From Capronia americana (lineage: Eukaryota > Ascomycota > Eurotiomycetes > Chaetothyriales > Herpotrichiellaceae): DNA of 64,000 nt. Position numbers and translations under genes: made by a program. Below, piece after piece: positions 11,538-22,038 of this stretch (the first letter of the stretch is position 1; every line of letters begins with the position of its first letter). The notes beneath the pieces are model-generated. The model was given only the letters and a program-made list of their open reading frames with translations. It searched no databases and had not been told where the DNA came from. The stretch lies in contig JADWQD010000008.1 in assembly GCA_016110215.1 (NCBI GenBank), positions 682,001-746,000 on the forward strand, in the 5' to 3' direction.

Positions 11538-12004
11538 ACCAGCCAGTCAATATCCGCGAACGGCCACGCATTGTCAAGACAGGACAAGGCCAGGCCAGGC
11601 TCATCCCACAAAAGGTTCTACCCTGTAGGTAGATTTGAAGACTCCGAAACACTCGAGAAGAACTAGAAATGATACCCTTTTGGATTCTTCTGATTCTCTA
11701 AGACCCCCCATGGAATCTTTTTCTCTCTCCCTCTACCTTCCTATCTCTCTGTCGCGTTACGCACGACCGGCACATCAAGGCTTCCTCAGACTTAGCACCA
11801 TGACTGGGGAGGTAGAAAAATCATACATACACCAGCCGAACATCAAGACATGGGTATATCAACCAGAGCCGCCTCCTGAAGAGCTGTGACACTGTCCGAG
11901 ATTGAGAGTCAGAGCACAGATACGGGTAGCACAATTCTATCTACCGGGATTCGTCGCAGAACAATGGACACCATCATCTTCCTCGTCATCCTTGAAATCC
12001 TCGA

Positions 12005-12034
12005 GCCTAGCATAGCCTAGCCTAGCATAGCATA
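12005..12034. repeat. TAGCC/TAGCA pentamer tract
   Basis: Six imperfect five-base units alternating between two variants in the 3' intergenic region. No coding role. Confidence 0.75.
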
Positions 12035-12320
12035 TGTATGGAGTAGCACGGCGTAGTATAGTGGGAAGAAACAATATGTTAGGTAGGGATTGATTGGAAT
12101 TTTTTTTGGGTTCTCTAATCATGTTTTTCCCTGGGGCGTTTTGTCTTTTCCCGCCAAGTTACATGGTTTGAACTGAGCGTTGCTTGATTGATTGACTTTC
12201 TATCATCGTGCCCCTTGGTCATAGCCTTCACCTTCGCTCCCGGTGACGATGACGGTTGTGGTTGCCGTTTGTGGGTAATGGTGTTTGGATCGATCGTTTG
12301 TCTTGACATCCCAGCACTTT

Positions 12321-12340
12321 CGCCTCGCCTCGCCTCGCCT
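12321..12340. repeat. (CGCCT)4 microsatellite
   Basis: Four perfect pentamer copies in the 3' flank of RPS21. Confidence 0.85.
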
Positions 12341-12567
12341 GCCCGCCGGCCACGGATAGAAGATAACAATGCACGCATGCGACGGTAATAGCTTCGATCA
12401 CCTGGCGTGCGTCCACCATCCATCCCACCGTGCCAATACCGACACCGACGCAACAACAACGGCAGGACACATCGCTGGCTGGGGGTATTGTGTATCTCCT
12501 CCCTCACCCACCAACCAACCAACCTGAGGCTCACACCATCACACCCTCAACGCCCCCTCGCACCCAC

Positions 12568-12927
12568 CTATCTCGTAGGCTGCGCACTCCACACGCTCTT
12601 CAAGAACCCGTCCTTCTGCGCCAGGCGGTTCAAACTGTCATCGCTCTCGGCCCGGCTCCGCACGAACCCGCACAGAGCATACACCTGGTTCTCGCCCGTG
12701 TAGCGGCCGTTCTCGTCGACCTTGCCGATCGAGATCTGCACACTCGCGTGGTCTTTGGCCTTGATGATGCGGTTGGTGGCGCTGCATTTGCGGGGGACGT
12801 AGCTGGTAGCGAGGAAGAAAAGAAAAACATGTTAGCGACTTCCATTCTATTCTGTTCTGATTCTCTTCGGAATCGAGGAAATGGTGCTGGCTTACAGATC
12901 GACGATTTCTCCCTTTTCGTTCTCCAT
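12568..12927 (-). CDS. RPS21: 40S ribosomal protein S21 (eS21)
   Basis: Small-subunit ribosomal protein needed for late 18S rRNA processing and 40S assembly. Two exons, 12896-12927 and 12568-12802, with a 93-nt intron, give 88 residues, the normal family length. The N-terminus (MENEKGEIVDLYVPRKC) is strongly conserved, followed by S-A-T-N-R-I-I-K-A-K-D-H-A-S-V-Q, and the C-terminal half has the conserved R-S-R-A-E-S-D-D-S-L-N-R-L-A-Q stretch. The very short first exon (ten codons plus two bases) ending inside the Leu codon is typical of intron-bearing fungal ribosomal protein genes. The gene converges with PheRS alpha. Confidence 0.97.
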
Positions 12928-13517
12928 GGTGGGCGGATTGTTTGTTGCTGAAATGAACTTATCGACGGGGTTTTCTCGAGGTCAGACACAGCGAGACCAA
13001 ATAGGCGGAGGAGGAGACTTTTTCGTGGAGTTGGGAATCGGAATTGCAAAGGGCGTTTCAATGTCGTCGACGCGGGTGGGGAGATTTCGCTGTGAAATTC
13101 ATCAAACTTGCGGTGCGGATGTGTGCCAAGATAATTGCGCGCATATGCCGAAACGCCCGCCGCATATGGAAAAAAGTACGGTGGAGTTTTGATGGAGGAA
13201 AGTGCCGTATATCTCGGCGATCCTGTCGCGAAAGTGGACGTTATGTGCCGATCCCGCAAACAATGTGGAGGAAATTCACTGACGCCTTGGTTAATGCCGG
13301 TCAACATGGTTCGGGCGCGCTGAGGAAAGTCATTCTATCACTCATTAAATCTGAAGGCGGCAGACGAGATTATCTCCCACTCTACCCCTTGACGCTGAGT
13401 CTTTACACCAGTTGTTCCGCCGAAGACCAGAGCCAAACACGAGCCAACACTATGGCTCCTGCGATCGAGCTGGTGCTACTGTGCTGCTCAGCCCCTTTCC
13501 AACCATTCAAGAACCCA
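12928..13517. other. RPS21 promoter region
   Basis: About 590 nt upstream of RPS21 and downstream of the next minus-strand gene. Reading frames on both strands here lack family signatures. The RPS21 promoter and probably a 5' leader lie here. Confidence 0.45.
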
Positions 13518-15249
13518 TCAGTATTCCGCAGCCTCGACTGGGATCAGAGCCGATTGCGGTGGAGCAGCAGTCTCCCGTACCGGTACCGACTCTGCGTCTG
13601 CACCGGTTTCTGAGCCGGAGTGACCTGGATCACGTCCCCGTCGCCGCTCGAGTAAGCCATCCGGATCTGCAAGTTCAGGCGGAAGAACATGATCGCGAAA
13701 CGCATCTGGACTGCGAAGTCCGTCAAGGCTACCAGGGTTGTTGATTGCACCGGGTGGAGAAATCCCGCGATGGTGCGATGAAAGGTTTGACGCCCGGATG
13801 TCCCGCCGCGGAAGACGCCGCCGAATACGCCGTTTGACCAGTCTGTAAATGAGTCGAACTCTCTTGAATCTAGCGAACGTCTCGTCAAGTCCATCTTCTC
13901 TTTTCCTTTTAGAAGCTGAGATCGTTGGTGGAGACAAAGGTCCAAACAGAATCTGTCCAAACCTCGGCTGGGAGCGGTGGCCCATTGGAACTTCGTCCGA
14001 TGTGGTGGCTTCCATTTCTTCTATCTCGATGATCCTTTTGTAGATCAGGTTGCACTTTGCGCTGGAAATCGTCAATTCACGAGGACTCTCAAGCAGACAG
14101 ACAGCTCCGTACCATTGGACCTCCGAGTTATGTTTCTCGCTGCACACGAACCCGCATTTAGGGCAAGACGTACACGACGCATCGTCTGCAGTGCTTGCAG
14201 AAGGGCCATCCTTGCTAAACACGAAGCTCATTTCGATCCTCTGGCCAGGCAAAATCGAACCTTCCCACACTCGGGATCTTCGTATTTCAAAGCCCGTAGC
14301 ATGCTCTTGCAGGACAAAGTCTCGCTTTCTGACCTTTTCATGCCCATCGAGCCCACGAAATCGAACTTCAAGAACGGCGTCGAACGCGTCCCAGGAGTTG
14401 ACGAACTGCAGATGCACAGGTGCTATTCGCCCCAGCCCATCTTCGAGGATGGCAGGATCTCCGATCAGAGCACGTTCCAGCCGGCTAGGCAGTCCCGACT
14501 TGATTGCGACTACGGCATTGTAAGTGGAGACATTGAGAGACAGAATCCGATGCACAGAATCCTTGAGTTCGAGGCTGAATTGTTGCAGCCTATCCAACCC
14601 AGCCGAAAGCTTCGCGAGCAGCGTCTTTGCCCCGAGCAATGAAGAGTTGGCGTGCTCAAGCTTGTCAAGTACCTTCGAGGACCGGTCGTCCTGCTGGCGG
14701 TTACTTGTTTGAGCTTTGGATTGCAACTCTTCAAGCTTCGACCCATTGAGTTGGATGAGTTTTCTGGTGCCAGTCAGCTTGTCGCCGCAGTTTCCAGACT
14801 TCGACTCACACGTTGGCAGTTGCCAATAACATGTTGAGGGCGTTGGCATGTGCTGTGGTCTCGGCTCGAAATTTGGTGACGGTTTCTTTCTCCACGATAT
14901 GCCATCGAATCTTCATGCCCACTTCGTGCAGCAGGTTTTTGGTGCCATTTTCGCCGAGAGCCGCGTCGTATCGTTTGATCTTCTTGGAAAAGGTCTGAAG
15001 AGCCTTTCTGCAATCTTGAACTGATTGGCGGGCGGTATTGCAGATGTCGATAATATCGGCAGACTGCGAATGTGAGCGAGAGAGAAGGTCAACCTCGAGA
15101 AGCGCGCGCTCAAGGATCCCTAGCTCTCGAACAAGCGCCTGGTATTCGGCTGAAGAGCCTCGGTTTTGGTCAAGAGCTTCGACCACATCTTTGACCAACA
15201 AGCAGACACTGATGATATCTCCAACCGAACCGAAAGTGATGGAAGACAT
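13518..15249 (-). CDS. Fungal N-terminal-domain protein with ubiquitin-like module
   Basis: Two exons, 14810-15249 and 13518-14763, joined by a 46-nt intron (GTGAGT...CCAG), give 561 residues. The start (MSSITFGSVGDIISV) and residues 1-150 match the helical N-terminal domain found in many fungal STAND and ankyrin proteins. A coiled-coil-like stretch (about 150-220) leads into a compact domain near residues 260-330 with G-R-I-A-P-V-H-L, W-D-A-F-D-A-V-L and R-S-R-V-W-E-G-S, which I recall as a fungal ubiquitin-like fold. After it, a Cys pair group (C-T-S-C-P-K-C-G-F-V-C) could bind zinc. The last 110 residues are very Arg-rich and poorly structured; an undetected intron there cannot be excluded. 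A role in signalling or protein interaction is likely, but unknown. Confidence 0.75.
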
Positions 15250-16146
15250 TGCAGAGAGACGAGTTTGAGGAACGGTAGATGGCAACGTTTGCCTTTTGAG
15301 GATGAGAAGTTGGCCATTTCACTATAGCAATGAGCTGTTGCGCCCGACATAGCCTCACCTCAGCCTGATTGGATGCATGTCGACGCCCGATTCGTGTTCG
15401 GTGCCGATCTCTGCGTGGCGGTGAGAAGGCGCAGATTCCAGCAGAGCATCGAGGGCCACAACCCAGCGTAAGCCATCAAACCTGGATGAACAAGCACCAC
15501 GGAGTCGTATGAAGTAGCCTTAGTCAGGTATGGGGGAATACCCAGAACGGAATATTTGAAAGTCAATCTCGGCAGAAGCAGCTTCAACGCCACTTCCCTT
15601 GGTTATGTGACCGAGACTTGGGTGAGACTTCTTTGATGCCTTCAGCTTTCTCTAGTTGTCAACCACTTCGCAGCAGAGACTCTCGACATTAGACTCCAGC
15701 GGCGCTTCAAAAGCTATGCCACTTCTGAAAGGGAAATGCCATTGTCAACCCGCTTTCGGCATTATCAAAGACAATGCAAGTTGAATTACTTCCTCCAGCG
15801 CTTCAAAACACGCAGCGGCCGATTTCTAGCCAGGCGGCAGAACAGACCTCCATGCTGTACATGTGTCTGGATGGACGGCGGAGGTTGCTGAGGTTGATTC
15901 AAGCTGTAAACCGCATACCATCACGATGGTCGTGGTTGCTGCTGCGTGGTTCTCATAAGTCAATTCTTTTGCTTCGAGCCATACACCCTTCAGCGTCATA
16001 TTGCATTTCACTGCTCACAGTTGTTTGTCTTCACTTTGGATTCATGGTGCTAGGCAGCAACGCCGTCGCTCTGCCGGACGCGGTAGGGGGATAGGCGGGC
16101 GGTGTGGCATCCCAGCACCACGCGATAAATATCGCGACTTCACAAG
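15250..16146. other. Divergent intergenic region
   Basis: About 900 nt between the start of the Ubl-type protein (-) and the F-box protein (+). No supported gene; it contains both promoters. The real start of the F-box gene could lie slightly inside its annotated frame. Confidence 0.45.
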
Positions 16147-17067
16147 ATGTGTCTCCCTCGCGTCTATCCCAACCACCACGCTTCACGGCCAGGCAGGCCC
16201 ACCAACTGTTTGGCATTCGGAGACAATGGTCAAAGACATGACTGCGTCAGGGGAGCCCCTGAAGAAGAACAAGTCGGCCAACTCTCTAGAGACAGTTTGT
16301 CGCGAATCTCAAGCTCTCCGACACAAGACACCCCGGACAATCTTGACAGTCACGTTGCGAATGCAAATATCGATGATGGCCTCTCCGTCCCATCCTGTCA
16401 TCCATCTCCTCCCCGCGACAGCAACGACACTTCACAACAACTTGGTGGCCTTGCCCCGGAACTCCTCCTCAACATCATCCAACACCTCGACGCCCCCTTT
16501 CTCGTCTGCCTTGGACTGACGTCTCGCACATTCCACACGCTGATTCTCGAAACGTTCCAAGTCGACCGCCTCTGCGAATCGTGTCCCAAGGATGTCCGCG
16601 CTCCAATGCATCGAGCCCTTCGACCCAGTGCCTACAATATTCTCGCGGCCGAAGACGAGCCGGTAACCAAAGGCTGGCGCATCAAGAATTTCACTCTCCC
16701 ACCACCTTTCACATTCCAGCTTGGCACAGATATCCCGCGGAACGTCCAGCTGACAATCGAACGACTGGCATACATCCGCAGGGTAGCCTGGCATTCTGCG
16801 TCTCACCAACAGTCGTCGTTACAAGGACCCTTCACTGGAGCAGCAGTGTTTGCCGTACAACCTTTCCCTTCCGCGTGCTACGGCCTAGGCCTCCCTGTTG
16901 CGGTGGATGAATGCCGAGCCTATCTCGATTGGTCTGCGGTCAAAGGGCGAGAAGAAGGCGGTCTTGTGATGGTCGAGATGAGGATCTTCGGACTGTATGG
17001 GATGTGGGCGAGGACAGGGGTCAAGAGCGTCGAGTTCATGGTTTTAAGAGCGTTACTGGACCGCTAG
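16147..17067 (+). CDS. F-box protein, substrate unknown
   Basis: A single-exon model of 306 residues. An F-box is visible near residues 100-140 (L-A-P-E-L-L-L-N-I-I-Q-H-L-D then C-L-G-L-T-S-R-T-F-H), the motif that docks on Skp1 in SCF ubiquitin ligases. The rest has no WD40 or leucine-rich repeats and looks like the many short fungal F-box proteins of unknown target. The start is uncertain: the frame is open from 16147, while a different-frame ATG at 16226 begins a plausible N-terminus but no good intron connects it. The coding sequence ends inside a 48-bp tandem duplication, so the stop codon itself is repeated downstream. Confidence 0.65.
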   Translation: MCLPRVYPNHHASRPGRPTNCLAFGDNGQRHDCVRGAPEEEQVGQLSRDSLSRISSSPTQDTPDNLDSHVANANIDDGLSVPSCHPSPPRDSNDTSQQLGGLAPELLLNIIQHLDAPFLVCLGLTSRTFHTLILETFQVDRLCESCPKDVRAPMHRALRPSAYNILAAEDEPVTKGWRIKNFTLPPPFTFQLGTDIPRNVQLTIERLAYIRRVAWHSASHQQSSLQGPFTGAAVFAVQPFPSACYGLGLPVAVDECRAYLDWSAVKGREEGGLVMVEMRIFGLYGMWARTGVKSVEFMVLRALLDR

Positions 17068-17124
17068 ATGGAGAGTGTCGAGTTCAGGCCATTGAGCGCA
17101 TTACTGGGCTGCTAGACGGAGAGA
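17029..17124 (+). repeat. 48-bp tandem duplication spanning the F-box stop codon
   Basis: Two adjacent 48-base units, 17029-17076 and 17077-17124, about 77 percent identical by eye (37 of 48). Both begin GTCGAGTTCA and end with GCTAGA-GGAGAG. A third start (ATCGAGTTGATGA) follows at 17125. The first unit holds the TAG stop; because 48 is a multiple of three the second unit has a TAG at the same place. Confidence 0.8.
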
Positions 17125-17904
17125 ATCGAGTTGATGATCAGGCGAGCCGACTGTTTGTGGACGAAAATCACTGTATATCGGGTATCTTGATGTTGGCGAA
17201 CTCGGCGTCTGGATATCAGAGAGAACGATGGCGTCGGAATCATGCTGATACGAGCGCCGGTTGGCAGTATGTATCTGCGCGATAATCGATATTTGCGCCT
17301 TCAAAGTGCTGTCTCCTGCTTTCCTTCAGCACGTCCGCAGATCATCCGGCCTGCCACCCATGCCCGCCTTCGCGGAGGACATTGCCGCCCTAGTTGCGAA
17401 GCGTCTACCTTGTACTGTGGCTTCTCAAACGCCGTGAGTCTAGTGTAGGGAAGGTGCAAACAATTCATGTGGAGTCGAGAATCGTTCCGAATAATGGCAA
17501 ATTGGCCAGCCGAAAATCCTGCAGGGCCGATTCATGAATACAAGACAGAAAAGACGGAAAGTAGACATTGCCACTGGCCAACGGGTGCCCTGCCCTCCTG
17601 AGTGAGTCTAACGCGAAGCTGGAGGCATGAGCAGAATCAGGCAATCGGATTGCTGAAAAGAAAGTCGTATATGATAGATTGGGTATACTGAACCAACGCC
17701 TTCACATCCCATGCCGTATGCGCTCATATGTTGATACTGGAGGTGCGCCTGGTTGAACCTGCCCATTCGTCGTCAACCATGAACTCGCCCAGTGAAATGA
17801 ATTAACGGGCCATAGATCCTGCCAAGAGCTTACCGAACCGATGAGAACCCATAATGCAGAATATCGTTCCAAAGCCTGGCTGACATGCTAGCAATCTTTC
17901 CACG
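17068..17904. other. Convergent 3' region, F-box / Munc13-type gene
   Basis: About 840 nt between facing stop codons. Apart from the second copy of the 48-bp repeat there is no recognisable structure. Confidence 0.5.
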
Positions 17905-20900
17905 TTACCGTCTAATGACACTCGGCCCAGTCATTCTTCCACCACCAGACAGAAGGCTCTGCCTAACAATCATCTCCGCCGCGGCCGCGGCCGCCAACCT
18001 CTCTTTCTGCCTACTGCGATCCCTGAGATACGGGCCTGCCTCCGGCCTCATCCTCAGAATTCTGAGAATCATATCATCGTTCGGTTCCGCCTGGGCGGCT
18101 TTCCACTTCTCTTCTTTTGCTTTCCGCTTGGTGCCCAGGTTGCGGGAGAGCATGATGCTCTTAGCTCGTCGTGCTCCGCCGCCGAGAACAAGATTTCCCG
18201 GAGATAGGAGGTTGGCGTTGCCGAGATTCGCCGGCGCGGAGAAGCGAGACCGCGAAAGTTGTTGCTGGGAAGCTGCAGTGGCGCTGGCCATGCGCTCGGA
18301 TTCGCGGATGAGCGAGTCCGTCGGTTCGAAATAGAAGAAGTTTAGCATCTGTAGTTCGTGGTACTTTGGATTCTTCAACACGTTGAGTGGGACGCCATTA
18401 GCTTCCCCGGTGTCCTCATCCACCGCGTTGAAGAACTCCAACAGTGATTGAAGCCATTTGAACACAACATCAAGTTCATGTTGAGTGAGGGCTTTCTGCT
18501 GCGAGGTTTTGTCGGAAAGTGGAGGCACGAGCAGTGATTCTATCGTGACGAGGACCTCTTTCCAGATACGCGTCATAACGGCTTTCATTGCTTCGGAGGT
18601 GAGGGTTTGTTGCATAATGGCGAAGTTGTCATCGAAGTAGTCGAAGAGTGGCTTTATAGCGTTGACGATCTCAGCGTCGGTGGGCATGGTCGATACGGGT
18701 GGCGGTGCAGACGCTCGATTTCGAGCGAAGAAGGACGAGACATTGGCGGAGACGTTGGCCATGGACATGCCTTTGTTGAGCAACGATCGGAGTGCGCGAC
18801 GGGAGAGGCAGTGGTTGATGTAGGCAGACAGTTTGTCGGTGATCTTGCGCGTCATATCCCGTTGCGTGCGCTGAAGGCTTCTAAAGGCCTTGCCAAAGTA
18901 GAACTGGATGTCGTCGCGTTCACCCTCCATGCTCACACGAACCATAACCCGTCCTTGGGTGTCGAGGTCTAACCAGTATTCTCGCGGCAAGAAGTCGCTG
19001 AAGTGGGAAGGATCGAGCTTGAGAGAAGTTCTACCCACATAATCATGGTCCCCCATGGCATCCCAGTCCCACACCGTGGCAATGAGGTTGAGCGGACCTT
19101 GCGTGGTGATATCCACTGATTCATCCCATCGAGGGCTTAGATTTCGATAGACTATCCTGCTCTTGAAAAGTCTCTTTTGGTATTCGTCGGTCAACACGAC
19201 ATATGGATCGCTGAGACCATTGACATCACAGGCTTTGAGATCCTCAGCCTCAACAATCTTGATGGTGAAGACGTAGTTTGACGTCTTCTTCGGTCGCTGT
19301 TGCAGTGGAGGAGCATACTTCTTGATCACTTCCGCACACCCATCGACGTTGACCTCGGATTCGAGCTTATCCCATTGCTGGATAGCGAAGGATATGTCGT
19401 TGAGTTTAACGAATGACTGAGGATAGAAATTGAAGGGCTCAACCCTCTCTTTCTGATTCCAGGTGTCCTTGGCCAGCTGAACCCATTTCTCCTGTCGAGT
19501 CATGTTGGCGGCAGCTTCTTGCTCGGGGGTCAGCCTGTCCATTTCCTTGCCGAACATTTGATCGAGCAGATCGCAATATCTCGAGACCCCTTGACCGATT
19601 GCCTTTGAAAGAGCCGTCATGAATTTGGCATAACTGAGGTCGTCATCCCAATTAAGCTCGCCGATCTGGTTGACGACTTGATTGAAAGAGCTATAAATGT
19701 CGAGCACAGAGGTGGAATGACGCTCGTCCTCGGTAGGATTCTGACCGGGAACCTGCGTTCTGACTTTGAACTCGTCCTGTTTTACCGCATTCTCCACCCA
19801 CCCGATGACTTGTGTTTCCGTGGTTTTGATCCATCGCCAAACAAAATCGCCCAACAAATCTTCGATCTTGTAGGCGAACGGAACATGAGGTAAGGCATCA
19901 GCGTGAACTCGCCGGAAATCGCTCAACTCCTTGTACAGATCAAACCCATCCTGGATAGGGACTTCAAGCCCCTGTCTCTGAGCATCGTTCAAGACTTGCT
20001 CCACCATGGCCTTCGAGTCTTCTGCAAATGCAGGTAGCGTACAATTGACCAAGATCATGAGTGGATTGATTCCGAGAATCTCAGGATTCTTCTTGAACCT
20101 CTTCTGTACCTTCTCTGCAAGTTTCAACACGGCCTTTGCAAGCTGCATGATGTGATAAAACTCCCACTTCTCGTGCTGCTGAGGTAACTCACGATCTAAG
20201 AGGCTGTCATACATCCTTCGAGCCTCGGTTGCCAAACCATCGATGGCGGCAGTTTTGAACTTCTCGAAATCTTCCGGGCTCTGGTGGAAACTGGGATCAC
20301 TCCGAATGTGCTCATCCATCACAGCCATGATCGCTCCAAGCCTTGGTAGTTGCGCCTTGTCAGCGTACGATGTCAAGATGACCTCGTACAAATCGCGAAG
20401 CAAGTACTCGTAGATTTCGTTCAAGAGTTTACCCATCAGGGCAAAGTCGGCGATCGTCCAATTATTGCGGTCGTACAGGGTCGAGCTCATTATCAGTGAG
20501 CTCCTCTTGTTCTTCGGCTCCTCCGGCGGAGGCTCTTTGACGTAATTGAAGGCTGCATCCAGCATTTCCAAACTGATGGCCCCTTCGACGAACTTCTCGC
20601 GGACAACATCCAGGAAGAGGACAATGCGAGTGAACTTTGGTATTCGCCATCTCAGGGCGATCTCGTTCAGGATTTCCGTGGTCTCCTTGGAGAACAACTG
20701 GCCTCCTGCTTCATTCGTCTTATCGTTCAGGTCATGATTAAGGGCTTGAAGCATAATATATCGAAACATGGATCTAGGATCAGGAGGTATGAAGGTATAG
20801 AGTTGGGTTTCGTCGTCGTTATGTTGTGAGGCATCATTCAAATTCAAGCTGAGGGCGCTTAGATCTGCCGGTAGATCCAAAACGTAGGAAGACGATTCTC

Positions 20901-22038
20901 CCCCTTGCGAAATGGCTCGAGAGAGTTCGGCATAGTGAGCGTCGGATGGACTTGTCGGTTCGGCTTGGTCCTTGAATTGAGGCAGAGCGCCTCCAGGGGT
21001 GCTTTTAGCCAGGTCAGGGTTCGACTGCATGATGGCGAGCATGAGTTGAGACAGGTCGGGGCCTTCGCTCTTCTTCCAGGCCTGATATGCCTCATGAGTG
21101 TCAAAGTCGTTAGTATTGAGGACCATTTTGGTCCCCAGAGTGAGGTGCTGTTGGTATGTCTTCAGATCTTGCAGAGCTGCCTTCTCCGTCCACACCGGTT
21201 TGTGTTTGTTAATGTCGGACTGTACCATGGTAGGTGTCAGGCCGAAGAGCCGTCCGACCGCCAGTGCCAGAGGCATGTCCTTGACCTCGTAGGTGAGCGG
21301 CACGATTTCTTCCACGGTTTTGAGTTCCCCGTTTGTCTGCGAGGTTGCCAGATTTTCGTCTCCCTTGAGCAATTTCGACTCCAGCGTCTGCAATCGGGTG
21401 GCAAGATCAGGCTTGTCCTTTGCCCAGTCTTTATCCTCCAGAATGAGCGACATCAGCCGGACAAAGAGGGCGACATGACGGTCGACGAGGCGCTTGATGG
21501 CATCATCTCCTGGCTGGTGGCCCTTCTGTAACTCCTTGGTGGCGGTTGAGAAGAAAATGAGAACCAAGTCTTCCGCCCTCCGGTCTGCCTCCATCCGTTT
21601 CTTGAAAGCCGGGTCGGATAGCGTGTTGAGGAAAATGGCAAACACTCTCTTCACGTTAGGCTCGTGGTATTCTTGCCGGCTCTCCCTCCCCATGAGGATA
21701 CCTTGCAGTCTCTTTTCCAGTGCCCTGATGAAGTCATGTGGGATCCTTGTGCTTTTTGAGTCTCGAACCACGGTGAAATCGTTCATGAGGTCGTGAAAAG
21801 AATGAGAGGTCGTGGCACGACTGATGGCGGGCCTGGTCTCAACATGTCTCTTTCGCGTCTTGCGAGGCTGCAAGAGGTATGCGAGATACGCCACCCTCAA
21901 AGCGTATAGATACGCATCGTTGCCGCTAATTGATTTCCTGCGCAGCCGCGAGGACTCTCGGGATCTGGCTCCTCCATTTCTGAGGCTGTTGACGCTCCGG
22001 TTGGGCAGCGGTTTCGAGCGGCTGGAGGAGAGGGACAT
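17905..22038 (-). CDS. Munc13-like C2/MHD-domain protein (Ync13 type)
   Basis: An intronless gene for 1377 residues, the longest in the window. Fungal members such as fission yeast Ync13 help couple exocytosis and endocytosis at growth and division sites. The N-terminus is basic and disordered (residues 1-45). Long helical regions with Munc13-homology character occupy about 200-880 and again about 1070-1200. A C2 domain near residues 915-1040 is clear: F-T-I-K-I-V-E-A-E-D-L-K-A-C-D, then S-D-P-Y-V-V-L and D-W-D-A-M-G-D-H-D-Y-V-G, supplying the Asp residues of calcium/phospholipid-binding loops. The C-terminal tail is Arg/Lys rich. It is likely a peripheral membrane protein. Upstream, the gene diverges from a short-chain dehydrogenase. 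Confidence 0.92.
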   Translation of the reverse strand: MSLSSSRSKPLPNRSVNSLRNGGARSRESSRLRRKSISGNDAYLYALRVAYLAYLLQPRKTRKRHVETRPAISRATTSHSFHDLMNDFTVVRDSKSTRIPHDFIRALEKRLQGILMGRESRQEYHEPNVKRVFAIFLNTLSDPAFKKRMEADRRAEDLVLIFFSTATKELQKGHQPGDDAIKRLVDRHVALFVRLMSLILEDKDWAKDKPDLATRLQTLESKLLKGDENLATSQTNGELKTVEEIVPLTYEVKDMPLALAVGRLFGLTPTMVQSDINKHKPVWTEKAALQDLKTYQQHLTLGTKMVLNTNDFDTHEAYQAWKKSEGPDLSQLMLAIMQSNPDLAKSTPGGALPQFKDQAEPTSPSDAHYAELSRAISQGGESSSYVLDLPADLSALSLNLNDASQHNDDETQLYTFIPPDPRSMFRYIMLQALNHDLNDKTNEAGGQLFSKETTEILNEIALRWRIPKFTRIVLFLDVVREKFVEGAISLEMLDAAFNYVKEPPPEEPKNKRSSLIMSSTLYDRNNWTIADFALMGKLLNEIYEYLLRDLYEVILTSYADKAQLPRLGAIMAVMDEHIRSDPSFHQSPEDFEKFKTAAIDGLATEARRMYDSLLDRELPQQHEKWEFYHIMQLAKAVLKLAEKVQKRFKKNPEILGINPLMILVNCTLPAFAEDSKAMVEQVLNDAQRQGLEVPIQDGFDLYKELSDFRRVHADALPHVPFAYKIEDLLGDFVWRWIKTTETQVIGWVENAVKQDEFKVRTQVPGQNPTEDERHSTSVLDIYSSFNQVVNQIGELNWDDDLSYAKFMTALSKAIGQGVSRYCDLLDQMFGKEMDRLTPEQEAAANMTRQEKWVQLAKDTWNQKERVEPFNFYPQSFVKLNDISFAIQQWDKLESEVNVDGCAEVIKKYAPPLQQRPKKTSNYVFTIKIVEAEDLKACDVNGLSDPYVVLTDEYQKRLFKSRIVYRNLSPRWDESVDITTQGPLNLIATVWDWDAMGDHDYVGRTSLKLDPSHFSDFLPREYWLDLDTQGRVMVRVSMEGERDDIQFYFGKAFRSLQRTQRDMTRKITDKLSAYINHCLSRRALRSLLNKGMSMANVSANVSSFFARNRASAPPPVSTMPTDAEIVNAIKPLFDYFDDNFAIMQQTLTSEAMKAVMTRIWKEVLVTIESLLVPPLSDKTSQQKALTQHELDVVFKWLQSLLEFFNAVDEDTGEANGVPLNVLKNPKYHELQMLNFFYFEPTDSLIRESERMASATAASQQQLSRSRFSAPANLGNANLLSPGNLVLGGGARRAKSIMLSRNLGTKRKAKEEKWKAAQAEPNDDMILRILRMRPEAGPYLRDRSRQKERLAAAAAAEMIVRQSLLSGGGRMTGPSVIRR

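Larger units (their letters stand above)
11461..12567. other. Convergent 3' region, PheRS alpha / RPS21
   Basis: About 1.1 kb between two stop codons facing each other. It holds several short simple repeats (GCCT x4 at 11522-11537, TAGCC/TAGCA units near 12005-12034, CGCCT x4 at 12321-12340) and no reading frame with recognisable domains. It probably contains both 3' UTRs. Confidence 0.5.
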
